NCBI GenBank assembly: GCA_036924085.1
Contig: JAVGWX010000011.1
Location: forward strand, 23,687,239 to 23,751,238
Reading direction: 5' to 3'
DNA from: Ariolimax columbianus
Taxonomy: Eukaryota > Mollusca > Gastropoda > Stylommatophora > Arionidae
DNA: 64,000 bases
In this document: positions 1 through 9,978 of the stretch, piece by piece
Numbering within the stretch: the first letter of the stretch is position 1
How the letters are laid out: every line of letters starts with the position of its first letter
Translations under genes and position numbers: made by a program
The notes under the pieces: model-generated
The model's input: the letters and a program-made list of their open reading frames with translations, nothing else
What the model was told of the DNA's origin: nothing
Databases searched by the model: none

Positions 1-690
1 GAATATATGATTTTTCAGTCTAGTCAAAGTCTGAATATTGTCACTTGATCTCTTCTTGTAAAAGAGTAATATGCTTCTGCTATATCAGATCTTCCGGTAA
101 GATGGCGACCAAGCAACAGCTGCTCTCATGGTCTGCGATATTCGTGTGGTTTGTTCGTTCCACTTCATGTGTGGGACGCGGTGTTGTGTGACGATCATTT
201 TCTAGCACGTCCTACGCTATTCACAGGAGGCATATGTGTGTAAATTTCATCGGAATTCGGAGATACACGATCTGTTCTTCGTGTGTAATAGAATACCCGT
301 TGTTGGATAGGACATCACTACGGATTGCGCACCGTCCTTGGTTGGTGTGCACGACCTGCTTGGAAATTGCGTGCCATGACCGGAAGGTGTAAGGTGTGCT
401 CATGCTTGGCGCTGCATTCCAGTGGCGCTGAGGTCGGCTAGCACTTCCCTGGAAGAGTGAAAAGTGAAATTAGTAGCCTGCCGATTACAGTGAGCTCACA
501 AGCCAACCTCACCTCCTCGGGGTACACACTGGGCAAATAGAACCGTGAGGCTCTAGGCTAACGAGACAATGGCTCGCCTGGGGGGACGGGCTCCTTCAGG
601 TTACTTGCAGATGTTGGCCCACCGCAGCTTGGAGAGGAGATGGGCGCCGGCAGTTGATTTCAAGCCTAAGAATCACACATGAGGACAAAA
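1..690. other. unassigned sequence, no gene seen
   Basis: No domain or repeat family that recurs in this window is recognised. Short open frames here lack motifs. Positions 480-690 are GC-richer and immediately precede a LINE 3' end, so they may be an untranslated or upstream part of that element, but I cannot show it. Confidence 0.4.
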
Positions 691-818
691 TCCAAATCTA
701 ATATACCGGATCGGTCGCAACCCGGGTCAGAGAGGGTTGGCGTGGGATTTTTATGTCTTCATGTGTGCCCCAACGACCTGATGGGTTACGGGATGAACTG
801 AACTGAACTGATATCAGA
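691..818 (+). pseudogene. LINE 3' end fragment (R group)
   Basis: One frame ends with WRGIFMSSCVPQRPDGLRD and a stop at 804-806, followed by a short (GAACT)n tail. The same C-terminal pattern (MSSCVPQR, then LRED, stop) is encoded on the minus strand at 33956-34080, so this is the extreme 3' end of a 5'-truncated non-LTR retrotransposon. RT core motifs are absent. Family placement is by pattern only. Confidence 0.55.
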
Positions 819-842
819 TCATGTGTGTTCCGTGTGCCCCTT

Positions 843-959
843 GTCTTTGAAGTTAAATTTGATCATTGTCTTCATTTCTTCATATGTAGCCTTGCCTTCA
901 GTCTGGGGTTTGGCTTCTCCCTCTGTTACCAGTCTACCTGCCTCCTCATTTCCGTGTAT
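843..959 (-). pseudogene. RNase H fragment of an N-related LINE
   Basis: The minus strand reads GNEEAGRLVTEGEAKPQTE followed by TYEEMK. This aligns with the last RNase H motif of N1 (GNEEADRLAKEGA then PQTD then TYEES). The conserved Asp of the motif is Gly here, so this copy is dead. It is a small, diverged relative, not a direct copy of N1. Confidence 0.7.
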
Positions 960-1060
960 CTTACTCTACTGAACTTTCACTCAGTCTAAACTTTGACTTG
1001 CATGTATGATATGAGTGCCTGGGACAGGCTGCTCAATTCATTGTTTTCTGGTTTCTTGGG

Positions 1061-1222
1061 ACCATTATGGCTTTAGAGGCTATTATGGCTGATAGGGGAT
1101 CTGTAGAGGCCATTATAGCTGATAGGGAAACTGTAGGGGCCAATATGGCTGATAGGGAATATGTTGGGGCCATTATAGCTGATAGGGAATTTGAAGGGGC
1201 CATTATGACTGACAGGGAATAT
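1061..1222. repeat. 30-bp minisatellite, left part
   Basis: About five units of 30 bp, each with the signature GATAGGGAATCTGTAGGGGC and variants. The period is a multiple of three, so both strands stay open with 10-residue repeats (ADREYVGAII on plus). The array resumes at 4284, showing that N1 split it. The last 18 bases (1205-1222) are the left copy of the N1 target duplication. Confidence 0.9.
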
Positions 1223-4200
1223 CTTCTTCTTCTTCTTCTTCTGCGTACGCAGTCAGACAGCAACCATTATTTTTTCGAAAAAAGCGGCGGTCATCCTGAG
1301 GCTCTCGCCACTGCCATAGAGCTTGTCTTGCAGTTCCACTGGTAATGGCCACATCTGCTCTCTCTGATCCTCGTATGTCGGGCAGTTCTGCAGCAGATGT
1401 TCAGCGGTCATTTTACCAGTACCGCACGGGCATTCGTCGGTACACCCTATCTTCAATTTGTTGAATAGGTGGTACCTCAGTCTGTTGTGGCCAGTGCGAA
1501 GTCTGAAGACCACGACCTGCTCTCTTCGGTTCAACTGGTAATAGGCATCGTTTTTGGTGTAACCAGTATGTTCGGTTTCCCATTTGGTCATGTATCTGGC
1601 TTTGATAAGCCGTTTTGACTCTTCGTACGTCATACTGGTATCTGTTTGTGGTAGTCTTGCACCTTCTTTTGCCAGTCTGTCTGCCTCCTCGTTGCCTTGG
1701 ATGTTGCAGTGTGACGGTACCCACTGTACCACTACCCTTTTTGGTGCGGACTGCTGGCACAGTTTGCAGAGTGCTGCTCTTAAGTCATTAAGCTCAGTGT
1801 TTTTCTGGCTTTTTAGCGCTGTGACTACCGCGAGAGCATCTGACAGCAGGACTATATGGCTCTCATTTTCACTGTGTGTCACCATTTCTTCCACTGCCGC
1901 CCTCAGTGCCTCTGCCTCCGCTCTGAAATTGCTTGTGTACTTACCAGTAGCGAATGACAGTGTTATTTTTCTGCCATTTGGTAGGTTCAGGAATGCTCCT
2001 GCCCCTCCGTTCTGTGTAGTGTTTGTTACAGAACCGTCGGTGTAGGCATGGGTCCAGTCCATGCTTGGGTAGCTTTTCGTTATGAAGCTTAGGGTAGTAT
2101 CTCTCCTTTCTTTTTCAGTCTGACAGTTTTTGTTTGCAATACCTGGTATATTTTCTACCACCTCTGGAAATATATCCTGCCTCCAGGTAGGTTTTCGTAC
2201 AGTAGTGATGGGTTTTGGTGTTGTTAGTGCGTTTATGGGATCTTCGTGCATCTTTGCTTTGGCTATTTCTGCAAAGTTTCTCCGCTTTAGTTTCCCATTT
2301 CCCAAATTGTTTAGTATCTGGTGCATTGGGTGGTCGGTCAGTCTTCGGAGTTTCTCTGACTGCAGCTGGGCTCTGCAGTCTCTTCTATCGGTCATGGATT
2401 GCAGTTTTGTAATCTTTTCAAGTTCTACAATTGGCGTTGACTTCATGCCACCTGTTATAATTCTCATGGCTTGGTTTTGAAGTTTGTTAACTTTATCGAA
2501 GTTCGCCTTCGCTGCTGTTGTCCATGCCGCAATGCCATACTCGAGAACTGGTCTCACTCTTCCAGTATACAGTTTCTTTAGTATGCCTTCGTCTGCTCCC
2601 CAGCTTGTGCCAGCAAGTTTCCTCATGATTGCCATTCTTTCTCTGGCTTTCATTCGGTTTCTCTCAATCTGACTTTTCCATGTCATGCGCCGATCAAATG
2701 TGACTCCCAGATAGGTTGGGTTATCGTTTGGCTGCAGGATTTTGCCATTTAGACTTAATTTGGTACTTTGGGGTTTTAATGAAAGCGAGAATATTGTGCA
2801 TGTGGTTTTCTCCTCGTTTATTTTGACCAGCCATGAGTTCGCCCACTCTTCCAGCGATGTTAGGGCCGTCTGCATCCGATTTCTTGCTATGGTGAGATTC
2901 TTTTCAGAGGTCCACATAGCCAGATCGTCTGCAAACATTGAGCTATGGACTCTTCTTGGTATATTCTCTGTATTATCGTTTATATATACCAGGAAGAGTG
3001 TGGGTGACAATACTCCCCCTTGGGGTACTCCCTGCTCGAGTGTCACCTTTTTGCTCATCTGCCCTTGTACTTGGACTCTGGCCGTTCTTTGTTTGAGGTA
3101 GTGGTTGATCCACTTGTACATCTTCCCACATACATCACTTCTTCTTAGCTTGACTCTAAGTCCATCTTTCCAGACTTTGTCAAATGCCTTTTCCAGATCC
3201 ACCCAAACAGCTACTGTGTGTTTCTGTGCCTGGTAAGCATCTTCTATCTCCTGGGCTATGAGGATGACCTGGTCCTCAGTGGATCTGTGCTGTCTAAAGC
3301 CGGCTTGCTGTGGAATTAGTATTCGTTTTTCTTCCAGATGCCACATCAGTCTGGTGTTTATCATCCGTTCCATCAGCTTGCCGACACAGCTCAGTAGGCT
3401 TATGGGCCTGTATCCATTTGGATCTGTTTTGTCCTTTCCTGTTTTTGGTACTGGTACCGGTATTGCATCTTTCCATGCCTGTGGTACAATTCCCCTTTTC
3501 CAGCTTTGGTTCAGGACCGATAGCAGTTTCTTCTTCGCTGTTTGGCCCAGCCCCATCAGCATTTCGTTTGTTATCCCGTCTTTTCCGGGAGATTTCCTTT
3601 TCTTTAGTGTTCTCATAGCCTCTTCCATTTCGCGCATTGTTAGTTTGGCCATCATGTGCTCTTCAGGAGCCGTATTCATGTTTTCGTGTCCCTTTAGCTC
3701 TTCGCTAATGTCTGTATGCTTATCTGCAGGGACCTCGATGTGGTTTGCTCTGGCATAGTGATTGACAAAGGCGTTTGCGGCTTTCTTACCTGTGATCAAG
3801 TTCTCGCCCTGCTTGATAGTAATTTGTTTATTTGACGGGGTTTCGTCGTTCATGGCTCTGACTAGCTTCCATAGCTTGTTCCCGTCTTTGTCCAGGTTTA
3901 GACTTTCCGTTTTATTTGTCCAGCTTTCTCTTGCTGTTTGCTTGAGAGTGTGTTTGTACTTCGCCGCGGCGGCTTTGAGGGCGATGTTTGCCTTCATGGA
4001 TTTTTCTCGCTCTGCCATGTTCCTCGCATTTGTTACTGCATCTTCCACTTTCTGCAACTCATCATTCCAGTAGGGCTTATAGTTTTTCCTAGCTCCTCTT
4101 GGGATGGTTTCAGTGGCGGCTTGCATTATTGCCTTGCTTAGGCTCTCTACCATGGGCTTCATTTTGGTGTTTCGTGTGTTGATGGTTTCACACAGCCCAT

Positions 4201-4283
4201 CTGTCAGGATTGCAAATCTGTCCCAGTCGGCTCGTTTGTAATTCCAACGTGGGAGCGGTTTTGTTTCCTGTGGGCCTACTTCC
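1223..4283 (-). mobile_element. N1: non-LTR retrotransposon, RT + RNase H, 5'-truncated
   Basis: The element lies on the minus strand with its 3' end at low coordinates, where a short (GAA)n tail follows a very short 3' UTR. It is flanked by the 18-bp direct repeat ATGACTGACAGGGAATAT at 1205-1222 and 4284-4301, the expected target-site duplication. It carries linker, RT, RNase H and a C-terminal zinc knuckle, but no endonuclease domain or ORF1, so it was probably 5'-truncated on insertion. RT plus RNase H points to the I/Nimb/R1/LOA group; a phylogeny would be needed to place it. Its open frame and close relatives N3 and N4 show recent activity of the family. Confidence 0.92.
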
Positions 4284-4342
4284 ATGACTGACAGGGAATA
4301 TGTACAGGCCATTATAGCTGATAGGGAATCTGTAGGGGTCAT
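1253..4342 (-). CDS. reverse transcriptase / RNase H polyprotein fragment
   Basis: An uninterrupted 1029-codon frame; roughly the first 20 codons come from the flanking minisatellite and the rest from N1. Seen in order (approximate residues): linker; YRPISLL (310); VDLEKAFDKVW with a catalytic Asp (380); GVPQGGVLSP (437); FADD, the catalytic pair (470); thumb; RNase H with YTDGS (765), RAEAEALR (806), LLSDALAVV (832) and NEEADRLAKEG (883), so all acidic residues are kept; then C-x-C-x8-H-x4-C (about 969-985). It would polymerise cDNA at the target site and degrade the RNA template. The endonuclease is missing, so this copy cannot move itself. The Met in the minisatellite is probably not a real start; residue 20 onward is the genuine element sequence. 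Confidence 0.9.
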   Translation of the reverse strand: MTPTDSLSAIMACTYSLSVMEVGPQETKPLPRWNYKRADWDRFAILTDGLCETINTRNTKMKPMVESLSKAIMQAATETIPRGARKNYKPYWNDELQKVEDAVTNARNMAEREKSMKANIALKAAAAKYKHTLKQTARESWTNKTESLNLDKDGNKLWKLVRAMNDETPSNKQITIKQGENLITGKKAANAFVNHYARANHIEVPADKHTDISEELKGHENMNTAPEEHMMAKLTMREMEEAMRTLKKRKSPGKDGITNEMLMGLGQTAKKKLLSVLNQSWKRGIVPQAWKDAIPVPVPKTGKDKTDPNGYRPISLLSCVGKLMERMINTRLMWHLEEKRILIPQQAGFRQHRSTEDQVILIAQEIEDAYQAQKHTVAVWVDLEKAFDKVWKDGLRVKLRRSDVCGKMYKWINHYLKQRTARVQVQGQMSKKVTLEQGVPQGGVLSPTLFLVYINDNTENIPRRVHSSMFADDLAMWTSEKNLTIARNRMQTALTSLEEWANSWLVKINEEKTTCTIFSLSLKPQSTKLSLNGKILQPNDNPTYLGVTFDRRMTWKSQIERNRMKARERMAIMRKLAGTSWGADEGILKKLYTGRVRPVLEYGIAAWTTAAKANFDKVNKLQNQAMRIITGGMKSTPIVELEKITKLQSMTDRRDCRAQLQSEKLRRLTDHPMHQILNNLGNGKLKRRNFAEIAKAKMHEDPINALTTPKPITTVRKPTWRQDIFPEVVENIPGIANKNCQTEKERRDTTLSFITKSYPSMDWTHAYTDGSVTNTTQNGGAGAFLNLPNGRKITLSFATGKYTSNFRAEAEALRAAVEEMVTHSENESHIVLLSDALAVVTALKSQKNTELNDLRAALCKLCQQSAPKRVVVQWVPSHCNIQGNEEADRLAKEGARLPQTDTSMTYEESKRLIKARYMTKWETEHTGYTKNDAYYQLNRREQVVVFRLRTGHNRLRYHLFNKLKIGCTDECPCGTGKMTAEHLLQNCPTYEDQREQMWPLPVELQDKLYGSGESLRMTAAFFEKIMVAV

Positions 4343-4545
4343 AATGGCTTATAATGAATCTGTAGGGGCCATTATGGCTGACAGGGAATATGTACAGGCC
4401 ATTATAGCTGATAGGGAATCTGTAGGGGCCATTATGGCTTATAATGAATCTGTAGGGGCCATTATGGCTTATAATGAATCTGTAGGGGCCATTATGGCTG
4501 ACAGGGAATATGTACAGACCATTATGGCTGATAGGGAATCTGTAA
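4284..4545. repeat. 30-bp minisatellite, right part
   Basis: Continuation of the array at 1061-1222, about eight to nine units. Subtypes GATAGGGAATCTGTAGGGGC, GACAGGGAATATGTACAGGC and TATAATGAATCTGTAGGGGC are mixed in a partly periodic order. Its first 18 bases (4284-4301) are the right copy of the N1 target duplication. Confidence 0.9.
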
Positions 4546-4765
4546 AGAAGCTAAAGACGCCCTTAAATTGTGTTACCTCTTTCTTATCTCATTCCGATCT
4601 ACTTTCTCCACTTTGCTTCAATACTCGCCGTGTTCTGTCGATACAATGCATACATAAGGGAATGGCCCAGTGACCTTAGCGAGACCATAGCATAACGATG
4701 CACGCGTAACGTTCACAGGGAATTCATCAGGGATAAGAAAGGAACAAAAACAACTAACAAATCAC

Positions 4766-5180
4766 GAACAAAAAGACTAGTTTTAGTTTTGGTCGACCTG
4801 TACCTATACAGGGACAATTGGCTCTATGCAGGTCACTACTCTGGCGTCAGCTGGATGGAGCCGAGAGGAGGTTTTTTTCTGGTTAGCGGGCTAGGCTCGA
4901 GCAACTTATTACTTCGTTGCGTTTGGACAAGTGCCTCGGATGGTGTTTAACCGAAAGGCGAGGCCATGTTAATACTCAAACACTAAAGCAAAGTATACCC
5001 GCAAGTTGTTAGGCGCCATCTATATATCTCTTCACAAACCACCGAACCATCTCCGGTCTAATGCTGTGTTCCATAGAGCGTCACCTCTTACGATATGGTC
5101 TCTGTTGGGAAGTGGTGCTATTCTTTTCCTTGTCCTACACTCGGGAAAACTAGACATGATGTAAAATGAGCGGTTTTAGT
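4766..5180 (-). repeat. rep-B dispersed repeat copy
   Basis: Homologous to 16200-16585, 36105-36465 and 48850-49135. It includes the shared core around GTTAGGCGCCATCTATAT near 5019 and a tail made of ACTAGT/TTTAGT hexamer variants at about 4773-4795. No tRNA-like promoter is obvious. Length is near 400 bp, in the SINE or short non-autonomous element range. Confidence 0.75.
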
Positions 5181-5224
5181 TCGTCGTTAAAACAGGATGC
5201 CCCAGGAAAGTGTGAGACACGGTA

Positions 5225-5605
5225 TGCCAGTTATACCAAACAGTGGCTTGGCTTGGTTTCATTCGTTCTCAATCACCCGCTACCAAACACTGAAAGGGCT
5301 TAAGTATTAAAATGTAGTTCAGAGAACGGAATGCGTTGTGTCGTAGTTTACAGCTTGACTGCGATATTTGCACCTTTCGGTCGAACACACTTGACTTCAG
5401 CAAGCATTTTTTGAGTACCGGGTTAGCATTTCCTCTTCAGTCCCTTCTCCTTAGCCAGCCTTCCATGCTGCAGCATGTTATCCAGGATCACTGCGTGGAG
5501 ATGTAGAAGGGTCTTGGCAGCTCTGGTTCGCTGGTCCTGACGCTAGCAGTCAGCTATGGGCTGCTGACCACTGCAGCTCATGCGCTGCTCAGCATCTTGA
5601 TGCCC
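5225..5605 (-). repeat. rep-A dispersed repeat copy
   Basis: Matches 15731-16075, 18556-18900, 20681-21030, 27168-27470 and 57632-57975 over most of the unit. Landmarks are the inverted forms of GCTGAAGTCGGATG (core 1) and CCACGCGGTGATCCTGGATA. One end has short GGCTTGGCTT motifs, the (AAGCC)n-type tail of the family. Confidence 0.85.
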
Positions 5606-5759
5606 CATACCAAAAAGGGAATCAAACAAAAAATAGTCAATATTCCAGCACACAGACAAAAAACAGACGAAACATGAAACAATCACCACACAATAAACAA
5701 CAAAAGACAAACAGCAACAACCGAACAGATTTAAAGGGATTTACAAAAACAAAGATATG

Positions 5760-6160
5760 GGTACAGAAGCCCGAGTCTTTGTGTATGACAGGACACAAAT
5801 AGCACCACTGTCCCAAAGAGAGTATGTCGTAAGAGGCGACCAACTGTGTCACAGGCATAACACCGACCATGGTTAGGTTGTGTGTTCAACAGCATAATTG
5901 GCGCCTACTGGTCCAACTTATTACTCCGCTGCGTTGGGACAAGTATCTCGGAAGGTGCCTAACCGAAAGGTGAGGCCATCTAAATACTCAAACACTGAAG
6001 CAAAGTACACCCGTAGCCAAATAGTAGAGCAAAGTAGACCCGCAACTTGTTAGGCGTCATCTATATATCTCTTCACAAACCACCTAACCATCTCTGGTGT
6101 AATGATATAATACGGGCTTCTAGTGTTTGTGTCTATTAAGATGGATTAGTACATCGGTTT
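5760..6160. repeat. rep-B composite in mixed orientation
   Basis: Positions 5760-5905 match rep-B forward (TGTGTATGACA...GTCGTAAGAGG), 5905-6105 match rep-B reverse (ending in the core TTAGGCGTCATCTATATA and CAAACCACCTAACC), and 6106-6160 match it forward again. This looks like one copy rearranged by nested insertion or local inversion. Confidence 0.6.
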
Positions 6161-6227
6161 CACAATTAATTACTTGATTTATAATTTTTTAAATGTTTTT
6201 GAGAGTTGGACTCACGTTGTTAATTCT

Positions 6228-6350
6228 GACAGACGTTTTAGAATTAGACATACGTTTTAGAATTAGACATACGTTTTAGAATTAGACCAGAGTTTGGGAA
6301 CTCAATAAGGGTTTCAGAACTTGACAAACGTATTAGAACTGTGAAGATGA
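6228..6350 (+). repeat. degenerate 19-bp tandem repeat
   Basis: Three near-perfect units around ACGTTTTAGAATTAGACAT, decaying into related units up to about 6350. Confidence 0.6.
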
Positions 6351-7030
6351 ACACAGGTATAGGATTGACAAAGTTTCAAGTGTCAATATTTCAATATTCA
6401 CAATATCGTTAATTGAATCTAACACACTTTGTAGCAATTTCAGAGGATTTTAGACCGAAATAAAGAGCTCGTAGCAGAATGGTTTTGATGCCTACCTGCT
6501 AACAAAGAAGAAGAAGAAGAATTCACGGTTCGATATATGTTCTTTTTTTCTGTGGGAGAAATAAACAAACATAGCCAGAACACGATGTGGTGACTGCAGT
6601 GATGAAACGACCTGTAGTCCTCGGCACTTTTTAACTCATCGATTACTCCAGCGATGGTTGATGAAACAGTTCCTCCTTATTGTGTGCAAAGCACTTGAGG
6701 ACATAAATGACTTTTGATGAAAGCGAAGGCATGCCTGCTTTCCTAACCACCCTGCTCATCTGACCTCACCCAGCAGACTATTTTTTTCCCCTCAATCTGG
6801 AAACGATGTCGTTGAAGAAGTTAAGGGCAATTCGCAGAAGAATCAACATAGGTAACCAACGTGTATTTACGAGAACTCCTTCCAGAAGCGGAAACGGCGT
6901 TGGGAGGAATGTGTTAACGGATTAACGAATTGGGGGTCGGGGGAGGAGGGGAGGAGAAGGGGGTAAGGGGAGACAAGTTTGTTTAAGCTCTAGGTAAGTC
7001 AAAAATTATACATAAACGTTGTAGAAATAT
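6351..7030. other. unassigned sequence
   Basis: No coding motif or recurring family is seen. A short (GAA)n stretch sits near 6507-6521, which could be an isolated N-type tail or a chance microsatellite. Confidence 0.35.
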
Positions 7031-7034
7031 TTGA

Positions 7035-7175
7035 ACATGCCTAGGACAATGAGGCTAACGTCTGGTCAGGCAAAACACAATGATCAGACAATATTAGCCA
7101 GGGTGAGGAGAAATATACTGGCCAAGATCCTCACCTGACCTCCTCGTTGGTCATCCTGGAAATGGACTGTTGTCG
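7035..7175 (-). repeat. rep-F copy with two internal units
   Basis: The minus strand carries the family landmarks TTTCCAGGATGACC, then GGCCAGTATATTTCTCCT, then about two units of the CCTGACC/TGATCA repeat, then GACGTTAGCCTCATTGTCCT. Positions 47565-47930 have the same order. This is the short-array form of the element. Confidence 0.75.
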
Positions 7176-7203
7176 AGAACATGATCTTCAGGATCTTCTG
7201 GTC

Positions 7204-7755
7204 ATGCTATATCTCCAGGCCAGTCGCCATGATGGAGTCTGAAGTCTTCACCAGGTCGGAGCGGCTGCCCCACAGCTTTTGTCTCAGCTCCGCACCCTCT
7301 GGCCAGGTCTGGCATCTCATTTCCCTATAGATTGGGCATTCCTGTAGAATATGCTCAGGGTTCTGGCATCCTGTTCCACGTGGGCACTTATCGGTGTGTG
7401 AGATCTTCAGTCGGTAAAGATGTTCTAGTAGTCTGCAGTGTCCAGTTCTCATGCGAAATAATGTAGTTTGTTGATTTCTTTTGATATAGTGAATTGGGCC
7501 TTGCGTACTGCTTATGTTTCTGTCTTCTCTCCATTGGTGTATATACTGATTTCTGATGATGTTCTTGATTTCTCTGTATGCTACTCGATGATTAAATTGT
7601 GCCTTTTTGCTGCCATCTTTTGCCAGAGCATCAGCTTTCTCGTTTCCCGTGATTAGCAATGGGAGGGTAGCCACTGGAGCGTTATTGTTGAGGATCTCTG
7701 GAGTTTTTCCAGTTCTGCTTTGATCTCTAATAACGGTGATTCGTTGTTTGTTTTT
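7204..7755 (-). pseudogene. RNase H end of a second N-like LINE lineage
   Basis: Minus-strand coding traces give LQWLPSHC, then a stop and frameshift near 7668, then GNEKADALAKDGSKK (last RNase H motif), RMRTGHCRLLEHLYRLKI and a degenerate zinc knuckle (CPRGTG...EHILQECP). The order matches the C-terminus of N1 but the residues differ widely, so it is a separate lineage of the same group. One knuckle Cys is Arg. It is broken and 5'-truncated. Confidence 0.75.
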
Positions 7756-7796
7756 TCTATTGTCTCTGAAACCTAAATTCGTGTACTTTTAACAGA

Positions 7797-7943
7797 TGTG
7801 GAGTCCTTATTGTAGAAGGGGTATAAACATGCTGGAAAAAATACATAGAAAAGCGACAACGCTGATAGTGGGATTCCAGAATTACAGTAATGATGAAAGA
7901 CTCGGAAAAAGCAGCCTACAGTATCTAGAAAAGAGAATAATTC
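7797..7943 (+). pseudogene. CR1/L2-like LINE (K), first half
   Basis: The plus strand encodes WSPYCRRGINMLEKIHRKAT and YLEKRI, the RT thumb region typical of CR1/L2-type LINEs. Reading stays open up to 7943, where N2 is inserted. The remainder resumes at 8579 after the duplicated target GAGAATAATTC. The frame was apparently open across the target before N2 arrived. Confidence 0.8.
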
Positions 7944-8578
7944 TTCATTGTACGCAGTCAGACAGTAACCATTATTTTTTCGAAAAAAGCGGCGGTCATC
8001 CTGAGGCTGTCGACACTGCCATAGAGCTTGTCTTGTGGTTCCACTGGTGATGGCCACATCTGCTCTCTCTGATCCTCGTATGTCGGACAGTTCTGCAGCA
8101 GATTCTCAGCGGTCATTTTCCCGGTAGCACACGGGCATTCGTTGGTACCACCTATCTTCAATTTGTTGAATCACACAGTCTATTGTGGCCAGTGCGAAGT
8201 CCGAAGACAACGACCTGCTCTCTTCTGTTCAACTGGTAATAGGCATCGTTTTTGGTGTAGTCGGTATGTTCAGTTTCCCATTTGGTCATGTATCTGGCTT
8301 TAATAAGCCGTTTTGACTCTTCGTACGTCATACTAGTATCTGTTTGTGGTAGTCTTGCACCTTCTTTTGCCAGTCTGTCTGCCTCCTCGTTGCCTTGGAT
8401 GTTGCAGTGTGATGGGACCCAGTGTACCACTACCCTTTTTGATGCGGACTGCTGGCATAGTTGACAGAGTACTACTCTTAAGTCATTAAGCTCAGTATTT
8501 TTCTGGCTTTTTAGCGCTGTGACTACGGCCAGAGCATCTGTAAGCAGGACTATATGGCTTTCATTTTCTTTATGTGTC
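7944..8578 (-). mobile_element. N2: 5'-truncated N insertion inside K
   Basis: This minus-strand copy of the N 3' end is flanked by the 11-bp target duplication GAGAATAATTC (7933-7943 and 8579-8589). It begins within RNase H and ends in a minimal TTC stub rather than a longer (GAA)n tail. A small deletion near 8170 compared with N1 shifts the frame between 8158-8430 and 7958-8161. It shares GGTNE and SVDS-type residues with N4 rather than N1 and N3, so it belongs with the N4 subfamily. Confidence 0.9.
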
Positions 8579-8905
8579 GAGAATAATTCGATATGACTTG
8601 ATACAAAAGATAATCAAAGGAAAGGATAAATTAGATAAAAACAAGTTTTCAAAATACAATCAATCACTTACAAGAACAAGAGGGCATAGCTACATATTAA
8701 TTAAAGAAAGGTCCAGATATGATTTTAGGAAATATTTTTTTTTAGTCAATGCTTGGAATGCATTGCTACATGAAATAGCAGAGGCAGGGTCAATTAATGC
8801 ATTCAAGAATAGATTGGATGTGAAAAGTTTTTAGATCAAGTAAATGTAAAATAAAACTGATTGTATACAGACTCTGCCGAGTCTTCTAAATCAATATATA
8901 CACGT
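8579..8905 (+). pseudogene. CR1/L2-like LINE (K), second half and 3' tail
   Basis: Continues the K element with YDLIQKIIKGKDKLDKNKF, then TRTRGHSYILIKERSRYDFR and FKNRLDVKSF before a stop near 8832. This is the standard C-terminus of the CR1/L2 group. The 3' UTR has GTATACAGACTCTGC..GAGTCTTCTAAA and a short GTTAAGTTAA tail, matched by K copies at 22540 and 51520. Confidence 0.85.
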
Positions 8906-9059
8906 TAAGTTAAAATGATAAAATAAATGTTTAATATTCATTTTTTTCTTCTATTTTAGATCACCGACATAGAATCGTGAGCGACTTGTTGGAAACAGAG
9001 ATAATATATTCTGATCAAATACAATCTATCCTAAGCTTCTATGCTGAGCCACTCAGGTA

Positions 9060-9835
9060 AGGATCACAGGAGATGATTGTGATGTGTGGGGGTGTGTTAG
9101 AAAGTGAGTGAAAGCAAGGGATTGTGTGTATGTCTGTGAGTGAGTTCAGGGACTGATAAAGGTAGCGCGGGGTAGTGTGTGAATGTGGAAGAGACAGACA
9201 GTAATAGAATGAAGGAGAGAGATTGAGAGGCATTGCGCGTGTGTGTGGGGGTATGAAAGAGGTAGGTAGACAGGCTATGATGTGTGTATGAATGAAAAAG
9301 AGATATAGAGTGCGCTAGTGTGTGTGTGTGTGTGTGTATGTGTGTGTGTGTGAATGCAAGACAGTGATAGGGATGACCGGTGTCTGTGTGTGTGCGTGCG
9401 TGCGTGCGTGCGTGCGCGCGCGCTAGAGAGAGTGAGAGAGAGTACAAATGGATAGATAGAAAGGACTAGTTCGTATGTCTGTAAATGAAAGTGAGATATA
9501 TCCAGTAGTAGTGTGTGTGTGTGTGTGTGAGTGTAAGATAAAGATAGAGAGGACGTGTGTGTATGTGGTGTGTATGTGTATATATATGTTCATGTATGGA
9601 TGAAAGGGAGAGAGAGCGAGAGAGAGCGTACTACAACCGCATGTTAGTCTAAATATGATGACACAGTCATTGGTAAAACTGACGGAAGTTAATATTGTGT
9701 TTGAGAGTGTCAGAAAGAGATGTAACGAAAGATGGAGCGAGAGGGAGAATGAAAGACAGACAGACAGTGAGCGAGGAATTGTGTGAGAGAGAGTGTGTAT
9801 GTATGTGTGTGTATACATGTGAAAGGAGAGTACTC
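9060..9835. repeat. degenerate GT/GA microsatellite tract
   Basis: Alternating (GT)n, (GA)n, (GTGC)n and ATGT stretches with unique fill. Open frames on the minus strand here encode only His-Thr and Ser-Leu runs and are not credible proteins. Confidence 0.85.
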
Positions 9836-9978
9836 TAACCGGATGCAGTTCATTCTAAGTTCGTGTACTTCTTCTTAATCTGGTACGCCATGCTGTTTCC
9901 TGTTAGTCAACACGTGAAGTCCAGTTATCTGGATACAGTTTGCTGCAGTGGAGAGTCAAGTTCGTGCACTGTACTTAA

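Noticed and set aside
1584..2045. 153-codon plus-strand frame, and similar ones at 3258, 40471 and 45439
   Set aside because: These are antisense shadows of the RT/RNase H gene; they recur in every N copy because the sense strand is conserved.
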